Shown here: piece after piece, positions 56,940 through 64,000 of the stretch
How the letters are laid out: every line of letters starts with the position of its first letter
Position numbering within the stretch: position 1 is the first letter of the stretch
Origin: Gemmiger sp. An50
Lineage (GTDB): Bacteria > Bacillota > Clostridia > Oscillospirales > Ruminococcaceae
Assembly (NCBI RefSeq): GCF_002161595.1
Contig: NZ_NFID01000018.1
Span: forward strand, 1-64,000
Direction of reading: 5' to 3'
DNA: 64,000 nucleotides
The notes under the pieces: generated by a model
The model's database searches: none
What the model was told of the DNA's origin: nothing
Seen by the model: only the letters and a program-made list of their open reading frames with translations
Program-made: the position numbers and the translations under genes

Positions 56940-58112
56940 ATGGAGATCAAAAAAATACTGGTCGTGCTGCTCATCTCCGCTATCTCTCTGTTGTCCCTGT
57001 GCGGATGCAGCGCAGAGCAGCCTGTTGAGCCGATGAATGTCGCAGTGGTCACACTCAATGGTCAAAACATGCCGAAATATGATCAAGCTGCCATGGATAG
57101 CCTGATTGATCAGGCTGTATCGTCCGATAGCAACAGTACCGTGAGCCTGATTATTGCGGACGGCGAGCCACATCTGGCCGGGGAGACCATCTGTTTCAGC
57201 ACGAAACAGGCCAAGAATGGTCCCCACTGGGATGAGGAAAAAGAAACTCGTCACAAACAGATCGACGCGCTTCTGACGCAGTATCAGGCATCCACTCCCG
57301 GCACGGATCTTCTGAACGCGATCCGGTTGGCCGGGCGGCAGCTTCAGTCCGGTCAAAATCCTCATAAGCTGCTTGCGATTATGCATTGCGGCCTGAATAC
57401 AGCCTCTCCGCTGATGATGCAGAACACTGACATTACCTCATTGGGGGAAAACACAGTCCAGCAGTTGAAGGATGCCGGTTATCTGGCAGATTTGTCCGGA
57501 TGCGAAGTCCGATGGTTTTTTTTCGGGGATACCGACGGTGACCAGCCTGTATTGAATCCGGCACAAACCGCCTCCTTACAAACGTTTTGGGAATCGTACC
57601 TCACGGCCTGCGGTGCTGCCTCTGTCACCTTCGAATCGACCCTCCCCTCCACCGGTCAGATAGCGGAAGCCCCCCCTGTTCCGGTTGTGGCAGCAGCCAC
57701 GACAAACATCGACCTGACTACGCCTATTTCTCTGGATCCGGAAATCGTTTCCTTCCAGCCCAACAGTGCGCAGTTGAGTGACAAGGAAGCCGCCCAGCAG
57801 CAGCTTGCCGATATCGTTAAAACTATGTGCGCTTCCAACGGACAGTTCCTGCTGGCAGGAAGTACTGCCTCTACTCAGGAAAGTCCCCAGAGGATGAGCA
57901 ACCAGCAATTCGGTCTTCTGAGAGCGCAGGCTGTACGCGAGCTGCTGTGTGATATGGGGGTGGACAGTGCCAATCTTGTTTGTATTGGGCTGGGAGATAC
58001 AAATACAAGCATTCGCAGCACAACAGATGATCAGGCAAATCGAACCGTTTGGCTGGTACCGATGGAGGATCCCTTAGCCGCTGAATTTCAATTGGTCGGT
58101 CTGTCCGAATGA
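56940..58112 (+). CDS. Lipoprotein with vWA-like N-domain and C-terminal OmpA/MotB-like domain
   Basis: This 390-residue protein has a lipoprotein signal ('ILVVLLISAISLLSLCGC', lipid-modified Cys about 23). Residues about 32-215 look like a von Willebrand A-type fold ('NVAVVTLNGQ', 'TPGTDLLNAIRLAGRQL', 'KLLAIMHCGLN'). Residues about 258-378 match the OmpA/MotB peptidoglycan-binding domain ('VSFQPNSAQLSDKEAAQQQL', 'SNQQFGLLRAQAVRELLCDM', 'CIGLGDTN', 'QANRTVWLVPM'). In a Gram-positive it would sit on the outer face of the membrane and hold the cell wall. It probably partners the membrane protein upstream. Confidence 0.85.
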   Translation: MEIKKILVVLLISAISLLSLCGCSAEQPVEPMNVAVVTLNGQNMPKYDQAAMDSLIDQAVSSDSNSTVSLIIADGEPHLAGETICFSTKQAKNGPHWDEEKETRHKQIDALLTQYQASTPGTDLLNAIRLAGRQLQSGQNPHKLLAIMHCGLNTASPLMMQNTDITSLGENTVQQLKDAGYLADLSGCEVRWFFFGDTDGDQPVLNPAQTASLQTFWESYLTACGAASVTFESTLPSTGQIAEAPPVPVVAAATTNIDLTTPISLDPEIVSFQPNSAQLSDKEAAQQQLADIVKTMCASNGQFLLAGSTASTQESPQRMSNQQFGLLRAQAVRELLCDMGVDSANLVCIGLGDTNTSIRSTTDDQANRTVWLVPMEDPLAAEFQLVGLSE

Positions 58113-58122
58113 TGCCCAGTTT

Positions 58123-58155
58123 CTCCCGCCCACACATATGGGCGGGAGCTTTCCT
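58123..58155 (+). terminator. Terminator after the lipoprotein gene
   Basis: A 10-bp stem CTCCCGCCCA/TGGGCGGGAG with a 6-base loop and a pyrimidine-rich tail, 11 bases past the stop. Confidence 0.75.
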
Positions 58156-58215
58156 TGTACCAGATCGTATGTATTGCTATTTATTTGCTATATTGAATCA
58201 AAAGGAGAAAAAGCC

Positions 58216-58767
58216 ATGATCCTTGTACAGAAAAAAAAAGGCAAAATCGTCACCGCGTACCAGCTGGGCACACAACATCTCGTTATCGATAAACTCATTC
58301 AGGAGAAAAAGATCATCCCTCTTCTGAACGGTGAATTCGAAGTGATGAGCCAGGAAGCCGTACACGGGAAGGGCGAAATTGCGCAGATAGGTGATTTTAT
58401 CAAGCTGGACGCCGATGGTTGGCCCTACCCCAACACACAAGAATTCTTCAAAAATAACCATCGGCATCTGCGCGGCGATGAATTCGAACAGCTTTCTCGG
58501 CCGCTGAAAGCATGGGTCGCCGACGAAGAACTGTGTGAGGAAGTGTTCTTCCTGATCAAGAACAAAGGACTGTTTCTAAATGCCGACGATCCTTCGCACT
58601 ATTTTACTGCACGTTTATGGGGAACACTAGAAAGTGCTGCCCAGGATGCCGTGCTTGTGTTCTATAGCACCCAGCGAAATAAAACAGGACAACTCATTGA
58701 CGCGGATTTTAATTTTATTGCTCGTAACATCTTTGACCAGGACTACGAGATACTTTCCAGACTGTAA
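58216..58767 (+). CDS. Unknown protein, possibly PGDYG-like
   Basis: This 183-residue soluble protein starts at 58216 behind AAAAGGAG. The stretch 'GEIAQIGDFIKLDADGWPYP' then NTQEFFKNNH (about 55-85) recalls PGDYG-type domains (G-D-[FY] followed by a Tyr-Pro and Phe-rich helix) found in phage and mobile-element proteins. The C-terminal half is acidic and helical. It is followed 20 bases later by the TIR-Sel1 pseudogene, with which it was presumably co-transcribed. Function unknown. Confidence 0.65.
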   Translation: MILVQKKKGKIVTAYQLGTQHLVIDKLIQEKKIIPLLNGEFEVMSQEAVHGKGEIAQIGDFIKLDADGWPYPNTQEFFKNNHRHLRGDEFEQLSRPLKAWVADEELCEEVFFLIKNKGLFLNADDPSHYFTARLWGTLESAAQDAVLVFYSTQRNKTGQLIDADFNFIARNIFDQDYEILSRL

Positions 58768-58787
58768 AACCGCAAGGGGGAAACGGC

Positions 58788-60358
58788 ATATCGGACTTGT
58801 CTTATATCACCCATGGAAACTCCAGCACGCAGAAAAAATTGCAGCTCTATTTCTGCTTTTTTCACGACGACCAGTCGCTGTTTTCCATCCATTGCTAACA
58901 AGATCTTTGAGCTACAAAATTGTGTCATCCGCCCCCCTTTGCCGCCCCCTTGTAACCGGGAGGATCTCTAGAATACTCTCTCCCAGATGCAACTGTTCGT
59001 AATACCAGTTTCCAGCCGGTTGTCTGCCGTTTCCTGCCGCACGATGCAGCAGAAATTCTCTTTTCTATCCAGCACCACATTTCGGTGTACTTCCTTTACT
59101 TCAAGAGCGGGAGGAGTTGTTTAACCAGAAATGCGATGATCTCTGGTTTCTTAATCTCTACGCCAGCAACTGAACTGCTATCCCGCATCCAGATAAGCTG
59201 AAAAAGTTTCCCGATTCCATACTGGTGGGTGTTGAGCTAACCGCCAAAGTCAGCGCGGCTTTCAACGCCTACATCTTCCTCAGCTACCGTAAGAAAGACC
59301 GTCGCCCCGCCCGGCGGCTGATTCACCTGATCTGCCAGAACGACTTCTGTCGCGACATCGCTATCTGGTTACCATGAAATCCTCACTCCCAGCGAGAACT
59401 TCAACTAGTCCATCGCCGAAGCCATACAGAAAAGCTGTCTGTTCGCTCTGGTGGCCTCCCCATCCTACTGGTCCCCCAACTGCATCATGACTACCGAATA
59501 TCCTGCTGCATGCAGCGTCAACAAGCCTGTGCCGCCAGTGGAGATGCCGGCAAGAACCGTATCGGACTGGAAAAAATATGAAAACATCCCGCCCTGCACC
59601 ATTGGACAGGACACCCTCACGCTCTCGGCCACACCGCTGGAGTATCTGCACACGCTGGCCCTGCGTTAAAAAAGCAGCAATCCGCAGTACAACTACTTGA
59701 TCGACTCGGCGTATCTTTCCGGCATCAACGTGAAGATAGACCACATCCGCACACTGAAATTGATCCGCAGCGCGGCAGACGCCGGTTATCCCCCTGCGAT
59801 AGAAAAGCTGGTGAACATCATGGTACCACACCATCGAGGGCGTGCCAAACTATGAGGCACCCATCAAATTACAGAAACAGCTGATAAACTGTTTAGAATA
59901 TATGCGGGAAAGGAGGGCAGCAAGGAAACCTTCGAAAAATACGCCCATGCCTTGTAGAATCCGGGAAATTGTTATATAGAATTTCAGGATCTGAGAAACT
60001 GGCATTCTATATGGAAAGAGGATATGTTACCGCTTGCGAAATTGTGTAGCGAGAGAACCAATTTCATATGAATTGCGCTGCCAGGCAGTAAACTATATCA
60101 AGCCGGGTGATGCGTATGAGACGACTGGAACTCTAACCGCTGCGTACGAATTCTATTATCGCCCCCCACCCCCTCCCGCTAGATCGCGCAGAAGCCTCCA
60201 AGACATTGGACGGCCTCGTTGCTGCTTGGTACAAACCGGGCTCCATTCCTTCATACTCACCCTCCCACCACCTACAAAAGGCGCTGGAAATCTGGAATCG
60301 TTTGTTAGCGCACTATCCCAGCACCCCAGCATACAAAAAGGTGCAACATTGCCGCTAA
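58788..60358 (+). pseudogene. Decayed TIR-Sel1-repeat protein gene
   Basis: Reading across frames restores one gene. It has a GGGGGAA site before ATA (lost ATG) at 58788, 'YITHGNSSTQKKLQLYFCFF', a frameshift, 'NKIFELQNCVI', and near 59225 a TIR start 'AFNAYIFLSYRKKDR'. It continues with 'HLICQNDFCRDIAIWL', 'SIAEAIQKSCLFALVASPSY', 'CIMTTEYPAACSVNKPVPPV', then Sel1/TPR-like pieces ('IRSAADAGYPPAIEKLVNIM', 'TGTLTAAYEFYY') and a last part 'ALEIWNRLLAHYPSTPAYKK' ending with TAA at 60356-60358. At least several stops and frameshifts interrupt it. The intact protein would be a TIR effector with C-terminal Sel1/TPR sensor repeats. Confidence 0.8.
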
Positions 60359-60380
60359 ACTTCTGCAAAACCTCCGACTA

Positions 60381-60437
60381 CGGAACAAAACCCGTCTTCC
60401 CCTGTGCAAAATACAAGGGAAGCCGGGTTTTGTTCCG
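60381..60437. terminator. Long hairpin between convergent genes
   Basis: A 21-bp stem with one mismatch (60381-60401/60417-60437) and a 15-base loop lies between the plus-strand pseudogene and the minus-strand metalloprotease gene. T-rich parts are inside the stem rather than after it. Confidence 0.6.
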
Positions 60438-60443
60438 CATCGA

Positions 60444-61490
60444 TCACCGCACAAAGTATGCGTCGGGATAGAGCAGTTCCATCACCTCACCCATCCGTTG
60501 CTCCGCATATCTCTGCGCCGAGCTCTCCAGTGGTTGTGCGGTATACAGCTCATATCCCTGCGCGGTACCGTCGCTGTTTATGTACGACTGCTGGTTCTCC
60601 TTCCAGGCTCGTGCAGTCGAAAAATACGCGCTGTGTGAAAGTTCGCTTCTCCAGTCCACGCTTTTTACCACATAGTCCTGATAAGCGTGGTATACCTCGT
60701 GAAATATAGTTTCTATCACGTCCTTCGCGCCGGATCCTGCTAAATATTCACTGTCGATCATAATTTCCTCGCGTACTATATTGTAATGTCCCAGCGTGTA
60801 TTTCTCCTCTTTTCCCGCATACAGCGGAACCGGTGGGATTTCCAGACGATCAGTCTCTTTGTCTGCCAGACACTTCACCAGCGTCAGCTTTTCTTCGGTG
60901 GTATATCCGCTCCAATTCTTCTCCTGAAAGCACAGCAGCAGCTCCTGGTCGGGTATCAGTTCTCCTTCCCTCACTTCATGGGATGCCTGTTCGATCAGCG
61001 CATTCAGATGCTCTATCCTGGGCTGATATCTCTTCTCGCTCACACCGTAGACACACAGCACCAACATACTGGGCACTGCAAGTACCAGCGAGGCTGTGAG
61101 TACCAGAACCCGGCGCCGTAGCCGTTTTTCTCGGCGGGTGTTTCGCACACTTCGCCGGCTGTACCGAAACACCACCTGCATTCCAACAATCACAAGTAAA
61201 AACACTGCCATCGTTATCAGATGATACTGCGCAAACAGTGCCAATAGTATAAGCTGGATGGGAAAAATATTGGACAGCAGTTCCAGCCATCCTCCATTGG
61301 AACAATCCGAATGAAATGGCAGCACAAAGCTCCACATTACCTCGAAAACCATAAGCACCAGCAGATAGGGTGGCAAGTACAGCCCCAGCGGTTCAATGTA
61401 CAGCGAAACCTGTCTCACCCCGATCACAATCTCCATCAACAAAGCCAGCATCCAGCTTCCCGAAACAATCCACAGTTTGATTACTTTCAT
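60444..61490 (-). CDS. Membrane-bound HExxH metalloprotease-like protein
   Basis: This 348-residue protein starts at 61490 behind AGAGGAAG. Four hydrophobic helices occupy about residues 5-160 ('VSGSWMLALLMEIVIGV', 'LPPYLLVLMVFEVMWSFVL', 'LITMAVFLLVIVGMQVVF', 'VLVLTASLVLAVPSMLVLCV'). The soluble C-terminal half has the zinc-protease motif 'ETIFHEVYHAYQDYVV' (HEVYH, about 262-266) and a downstream Glu-rich helix 'LESSAQRYAEQRMGEV' that could give the third ligand. It is the last gene of the minus-strand unit. Cleavage of an envelope or cluster protein is inferred. Confidence 0.78.
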   Translation of the reverse strand: MKVIKLWIVSGSWMLALLMEIVIGVRQVSLYIEPLGLYLPPYLLVLMVFEVMWSFVLPFHSDCSNGGWLELLSNIFPIQLILLALFAQYHLITMAVFLLVIVGMQVVFRYSRRSVRNTRREKRLRRRVLVLTASLVLAVPSMLVLCVYGVSEKRYQPRIEHLNALIEQASHEVREGELIPDQELLLCFQEKNWSGYTTEEKLTLVKCLADKETDRLEIPPVPLYAGKEEKYTLGHYNIVREEIMIDSEYLAGSGAKDVIETIFHEVYHAYQDYVVKSVDWRSELSHSAYFSTARAWKENQQSYINSDGTAQGYELYTAQPLESSAQRYAEQRMGEVMELLYPDAYFVR

Positions 61491-61562
61491 TTTTCTTCCT
61501 CTTGTCTTTTTAAAGACAGGTGCGCGGATGCTTCTCCGGAAAGAGCACCCGCGCATTGCAAT

Positions 61563-61922
61563 TTATACAGCAGCGTCTACCAGGATCGACTGTACCAATT
61601 CGCGGATGAGCTGTACACAGCCCAGCACGATACAGGCCACCGCCAGCACACCGGAAAGGAAAAAAGCTACTACCAGCACAATCACAATGCCCGGCAGACT
61701 CCCGAACAGAATCGCGATAAATCCTGCTTTCATCAGGGTAGACAGCGTCTGTGTGACACAGGGCCACAAAAGACGTCCACTGTAGATCAGGCATAGGACG
61801 AACCCACTCACCAAAATGCAATCCCCCATCCCTAACCCGCTGCTGATTCTCAGTACAAAACCTGCCAACAGCGCAAGCAGTACAAACGCAGTGAAACGAA
61901 TCACAAATCTCTGCTTCATCAT
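61563..61922 (-). CDS. Small polytopic membrane protein
   Basis: This 119-residue protein starts at 61922 behind GAGAGGAAAGAG. It has about four hydrophobic segments ('FTAFVLLALLAGFVLRI', 'CILVSGFVLCLIYSGRLLW', 'AGFIAILFGSLPGIVIVLVV', 'GVLAVACIVLGCVQLI'). It lies between the ATPase-like gene and the metalloprotease gene on the same strand. No family recognised; size and context resemble small channel or holin-like membrane subunits. Confidence 0.65.
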   Translation of the reverse strand: MMKQRFVIRFTAFVLLALLAGFVLRISSGLGMGDCILVSGFVLCLIYSGRLLWPCVTQTLSTLMKAGFIAILFGSLPGIVIVLVVAFFLSGVLAVACIVLGCVQLIRELVQSILVDAAV

Positions 61923-61968
61923 TTCTCTCTTTCCTCTCTTTCTCTCAGTGAATGCAACAGCTTCCGGA

Positions 61969-63099
61969 CTATTTGTTGTATATAAACAGTCCTTCGTCAT
62001 CCTTCATGCCGGCAATGCTATCTGCCGAAAAGCGTGCCTCCCACTGGCGGGCAATACTCATCCCTCTGCTGTCAGAAACGGTATTGGAACCAAACAGGCC
62101 CATAAATCCACCGCTGTCGCAATGTGCATCGGTAATGCCTGTGGTGCGGGTAATTTTCTCTCGCTCCACTTCGTGGAAATAATCGCTCACAGCCTTTGCA
62201 CTGGGACCGATATGACGCATCATAATCGCACAGGTGGCAGCTTGACAGGCATAGTTCCACAGCCATTCCATAGCGGGAAGGTCCGGATAACACAGGCACT
62301 GTCCACAGTTGATCTGTTCCAGCATCACGCGGCAGGACGGTGGCACCGATACCCCACACATCACCACAAATACCTTCATGCCATCCAGATACAGCTCCTT
62401 CAGCTCAGCCAGCACCGCTCCCATCCATACAGCACTTCCCTGCGGAAGTTTCACAGTAATTGACCGTCCCACTGCCGCCGTACGTCGGATTGATCGTCCT
62501 GGACGGCGCCGGCGACAGCTTCGACGCAACTGATTACGAAGGTAATCCAAGTGCAGGCTTGCTGTAATCGCGTGGCTTTCCGCGATGGGATCACACCCCT
62601 GCATAAAGGCGTCCGCGCCAATCTCACGGGCATTGCTGTCCAGAAATGCCGCCATACTCAGCCGTCCGTCGCGCTGCAATATGTAACGCAGCTCGTCCTC
62701 CATCGGCGTATAGAGCGGCGCTGCCTCCAGTGCCATCGCCTGCGCCGCATCGCACAGCAAACCGCAGGCATCCCCCAGCGTCGCTCCATCCAGTGGATCA
62801 TAGCTTCCATCCGGAATGCTTAGCACACAGTTTGTGTGCAACGGTTCCTGCCCGGTCTGCAGCACCACAACAGCGTGCCCTGCTCTGCACTGTTCCTCAA
62901 TCAGCCGATTCATCAGCAGCATACGCACCGCAAAGGCTCCGCCGCTCACAAACATATGCGGCTGATCCTCCTCCAGGCTGTACTGTGTACATGCGGCAGG
63001 CAGACAGGGCATTACTTTTATAGGTGCCGGATAGCGCACGCGGTATTCCTCCGGAGAAAGGAATATCGCACTCATCACCTTGATAATCGGATTGGACAT
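61969..63099 (-). CDS. Putative inactive VirD4/HerA-like ATPase
   Basis: This 376-residue protein starts behind GGGGGTG. The segment 'HMFVSGGAFAVRMLLMNRLI' then 'AGHAVVVLQTGQEP' and 'DGSYDPLDGATLGDA' follows the course of a VirD4/HerA P-loop region (strand, loop, helix, strand ending before a carboxylate, Y-D-P-L), but the loop lacks the GK[ST]. The expected Walker B strand 'MKVFVVMCGVSVPPSCRVML' has Cys where Asp-Glu would be. So it looks like a catalytically dead partner of the ATPase encoded just upstream (15-base gap). An Arg-rich stretch (about 190-212) may bind nucleic acid. Confidence 0.6.
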   Translation of the reverse strand: MSNPIIKVMSAIFLSPEEYRVRYPAPIKVMPCLPAACTQYSLEEDQPHMFVSGGAFAVRMLLMNRLIEEQCRAGHAVVVLQTGQEPLHTNCVLSIPDGSYDPLDGATLGDACGLLCDAAQAMALEAAPLYTPMEDELRYILQRDGRLSMAAFLDSNAREIGADAFMQGCDPIAESHAITASLHLDYLRNQLRRSCRRRRPGRSIRRTAAVGRSITVKLPQGSAVWMGAVLAELKELYLDGMKVFVVMCGVSVPPSCRVMLEQINCGQCLCYPDLPAMEWLWNYACQAATCAIMMRHIGPSAKAVSDYFHEVEREKITRTTGITDAHCDSGGFMGLFGSNTVSDSRGMSIARQWEARFSADSIAGMKDDEGLFIYNK

Positions 63100-63114
63100 C
63101 GAAACACCCCCATA

Positions 63115-64000
63115 TCATTCGTCAAAGCGGAAGAAAAATGCAGGGTGTCCTGGGCTCTTTACGATTGCCTGCCCCACATCCATGCTCAGCAACTCTTCAT
63201 CTGTCACTGCGTCTTCAAACTGTCCTGCGCTGCCGCTATAGGAGATACCCGGCACGAACTGGTACTGCATAGCGCGTATCTTTCCGCATTGCTCCTTAAC
63301 GAACTGTCGGCTAAGGTCGTCCTCCATGCGAAACAAAACTCTGGTCTGCAGGCCGGCCAGCAACGTCTCCATACCGACTTTTCCGCACAAGCCTTCCAGC
63401 TGTGCCAGCGACTGCGAGCCCACGCACACACAACCCAAGCCGATGCCGGGGCCGTAGTTCAGCGTGCGGCAGAGCATCTCGGGCGATTTTCCCAGTAGAT
63501 GGATCTCGTCCAAGAACAGATACAGCCTACCGTCGGCGTTGTGGCCGTTCATAAAACTGATCAACAACAGATCGATCAGTAGTTGATACACATTGTCGGC
63601 CGCGCCGCCGTCTCGCAGATCATACTGCAAAAACATCGTGCGACCACTACGGTTGGTCTCAAAGTCCACCATTGAAAAGGTCCCGTGGCCGCCCCACACA
63701 CCGCACAGCGCCATCGTCACGTTGATCAGCAGCTCGGCCAGCACCGAGTGCTCGGTGGGATTCATGAATTTTCCGTCCCCGATGTATCCGCGCATCTCCT
63801 GTGGCGCACTGCACAGCAACAGAAATCGTCCCCAGTCACCCCGCTGCAGAAAAGCCAGCAGGCCATGGTTGTCAAGTACTTCGCCCGCGGGCAACAAATC
63901 GCTGTGCCGCAAAAGTGTTTCCAACAATTCCTCTAGCACACGGCGGGGTGCATCTGTGAAAAATGGAACATGAAGATTTTCCCTGCAAAATACGCGGGAA
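63115..64000 (-). CDS. VirD4/TraG-like ATPase, C-terminal part (cut by window edge)
   Basis: The frame is open to the window edge, so the 5' part is missing; 295 residues are visible. It shows a clear Walker B 'GRLYLFLDEIHLLGKSPEML' and the sensor strand 'LGCVCVGSQSLAQLEGLCGK' followed by 'LQTRVLFRMEDDLSRQFVKE', a typical C-terminal half of VirD4/TraG/TrwB-type motor ATPases ('FSMVDFETNRSGR' precedes). The Walker A should lie beyond 64000. It heads the minus-strand unit. A GTG at 63939 is only an internal codon. Confidence 0.8.
   Translation of the reverse strand, partial: SRVFCRENLHVPFFTDAPRRVLEELLETLLRHSDLLPAGEVLDNHGLLAFLQRGDWGRFLLLCSAPQEMRGYIGDGKFMNPTEHSVLAELLINVTMALCGVWGGHGTFSMVDFETNRSGRTMFLQYDLRDGGAADNVYQLLIDLLLISFMNGHNADGRLYLFLDEIHLLGKSPEMLCRTLNYGPGIGLGCVCVGSQSLAQLEGLCGKVGMETLLAGLQTRVLFRMEDDLSRQFVKEQCGKIRAMQYQFVPGISYSGSAGQFEDAVTDEELLSMDVGQAIVKSPGHPAFFFRFDE

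Noticed and set aside
60034-60471. 145-codon plus-strand frame as an independent gene
   Set aside because: It is one reading of the TIR-Sel1 pseudogene tail plus the terminator hairpin; it changes composition abruptly at the Pro run.
45171-64000. Conjugative element (ICE) interpretation of the right-hand region
   Set aside because: VirD4-like proteins alone suggest it, but there is no relaxase, VirB4, VirB6 or integrase in the visible 19 kb. It could still be true if such genes lie beyond the edge.

Overview
The window looks like a chromosomal segment of a GC-rich gut Bacillota of the Clostridia, most plausibly an Oscillospiraceae/Ruminococcaceae relative (Faecalibacterium/Gemmiger-like). 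This is an inference. It rests on a SCIFF peptide with its radical-SAM maturase (a Clostridia hallmark), a cell-wall-anchored double sialidase suited to mucin, DUF4914, split UxaA genes, Gram-positive promoters and ribosome sites, and tRNA genes with encoded CCA. No rRNA genes or CRISPR arrays were seen.

Layout. (1) 1-4372 is the end of an integrated phage-like element. It holds a lysogeny switch (Bro-N antirepressor, small Cro-like gene, S24-type repressor, and palindromic operators sharing TTGAAT/ATTCAA half-sites), an unknown Cys-rich protein, and a tyrosine integrase abutting the 3' end of tRNA-Ser. The element continues off the left edge. (2) 4374-5198 carries six tRNA genes on the minus strand. 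(3) 5389-10923 is a sugar-acid locus: KdgT permease, split UxaA dehydratase, FAH-family hydrolase, DapA/KDG-type aldolase and a divergent IclR regulator. (4) 10988-20043 carries a MATE exporter with a pentapeptide-repeat protein, and a 2261-residue surface protein with two sialidase domains. (5) 20649-41842 is housekeeping and core: tRNA-Leu and tRNA-Gly, MntP, a Crp/Fnr regulator, thioredoxin, an AI-2E-family permease, a GH25 lysozyme, an SDR reductase overlapping TadA, CPBP and DUF308 membrane proteins, an Orn/Lys/Arg-type decarboxylase, SCIFF/ScfB, a D,D-carboxypeptidase, a ZIP transporter, glycerol dehydrogenase, DUF4914, CbiZ, a GGDEF enzyme and a HAD phosphatase.

(6) From about 42.1 kb to the right edge the DNA is visibly more AT-rich and accessory. 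A small-gene island (MazF-like toxin, Cys-rich protein, two small membrane-anchored proteins, gene debris) precedes a plus-strand cluster from 45171. That cluster contains an unknown protein, a soluble VirD4/TraG-like ATPase, a ClpP-type protease, two tandem Ski2-like helicases (the second ending in a TIR domain), two coiled-coil proteins, a four-helix membrane protein with a coiled-coil tail, a lipoprotein with a C-terminal OmpA/MotB-like domain, an unknown protein and a decayed TIR-Sel1 gene. Facing it on the minus strand are a second VirD4-like ATPase (cut by the window edge), a protein resembling a dead ATPase of the same fold, a small membrane protein and a membrane-bound HExxH metalloprotease.

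The cluster at 45-64 kb is the best candidate for an undescribed system. It combines DNA motors, TIR domains, a protease and an envelope module, yet no relaxase, VirB4 or other conjugation gene is visible. A defence or abortive-infection role is a hypothesis from domain content only.
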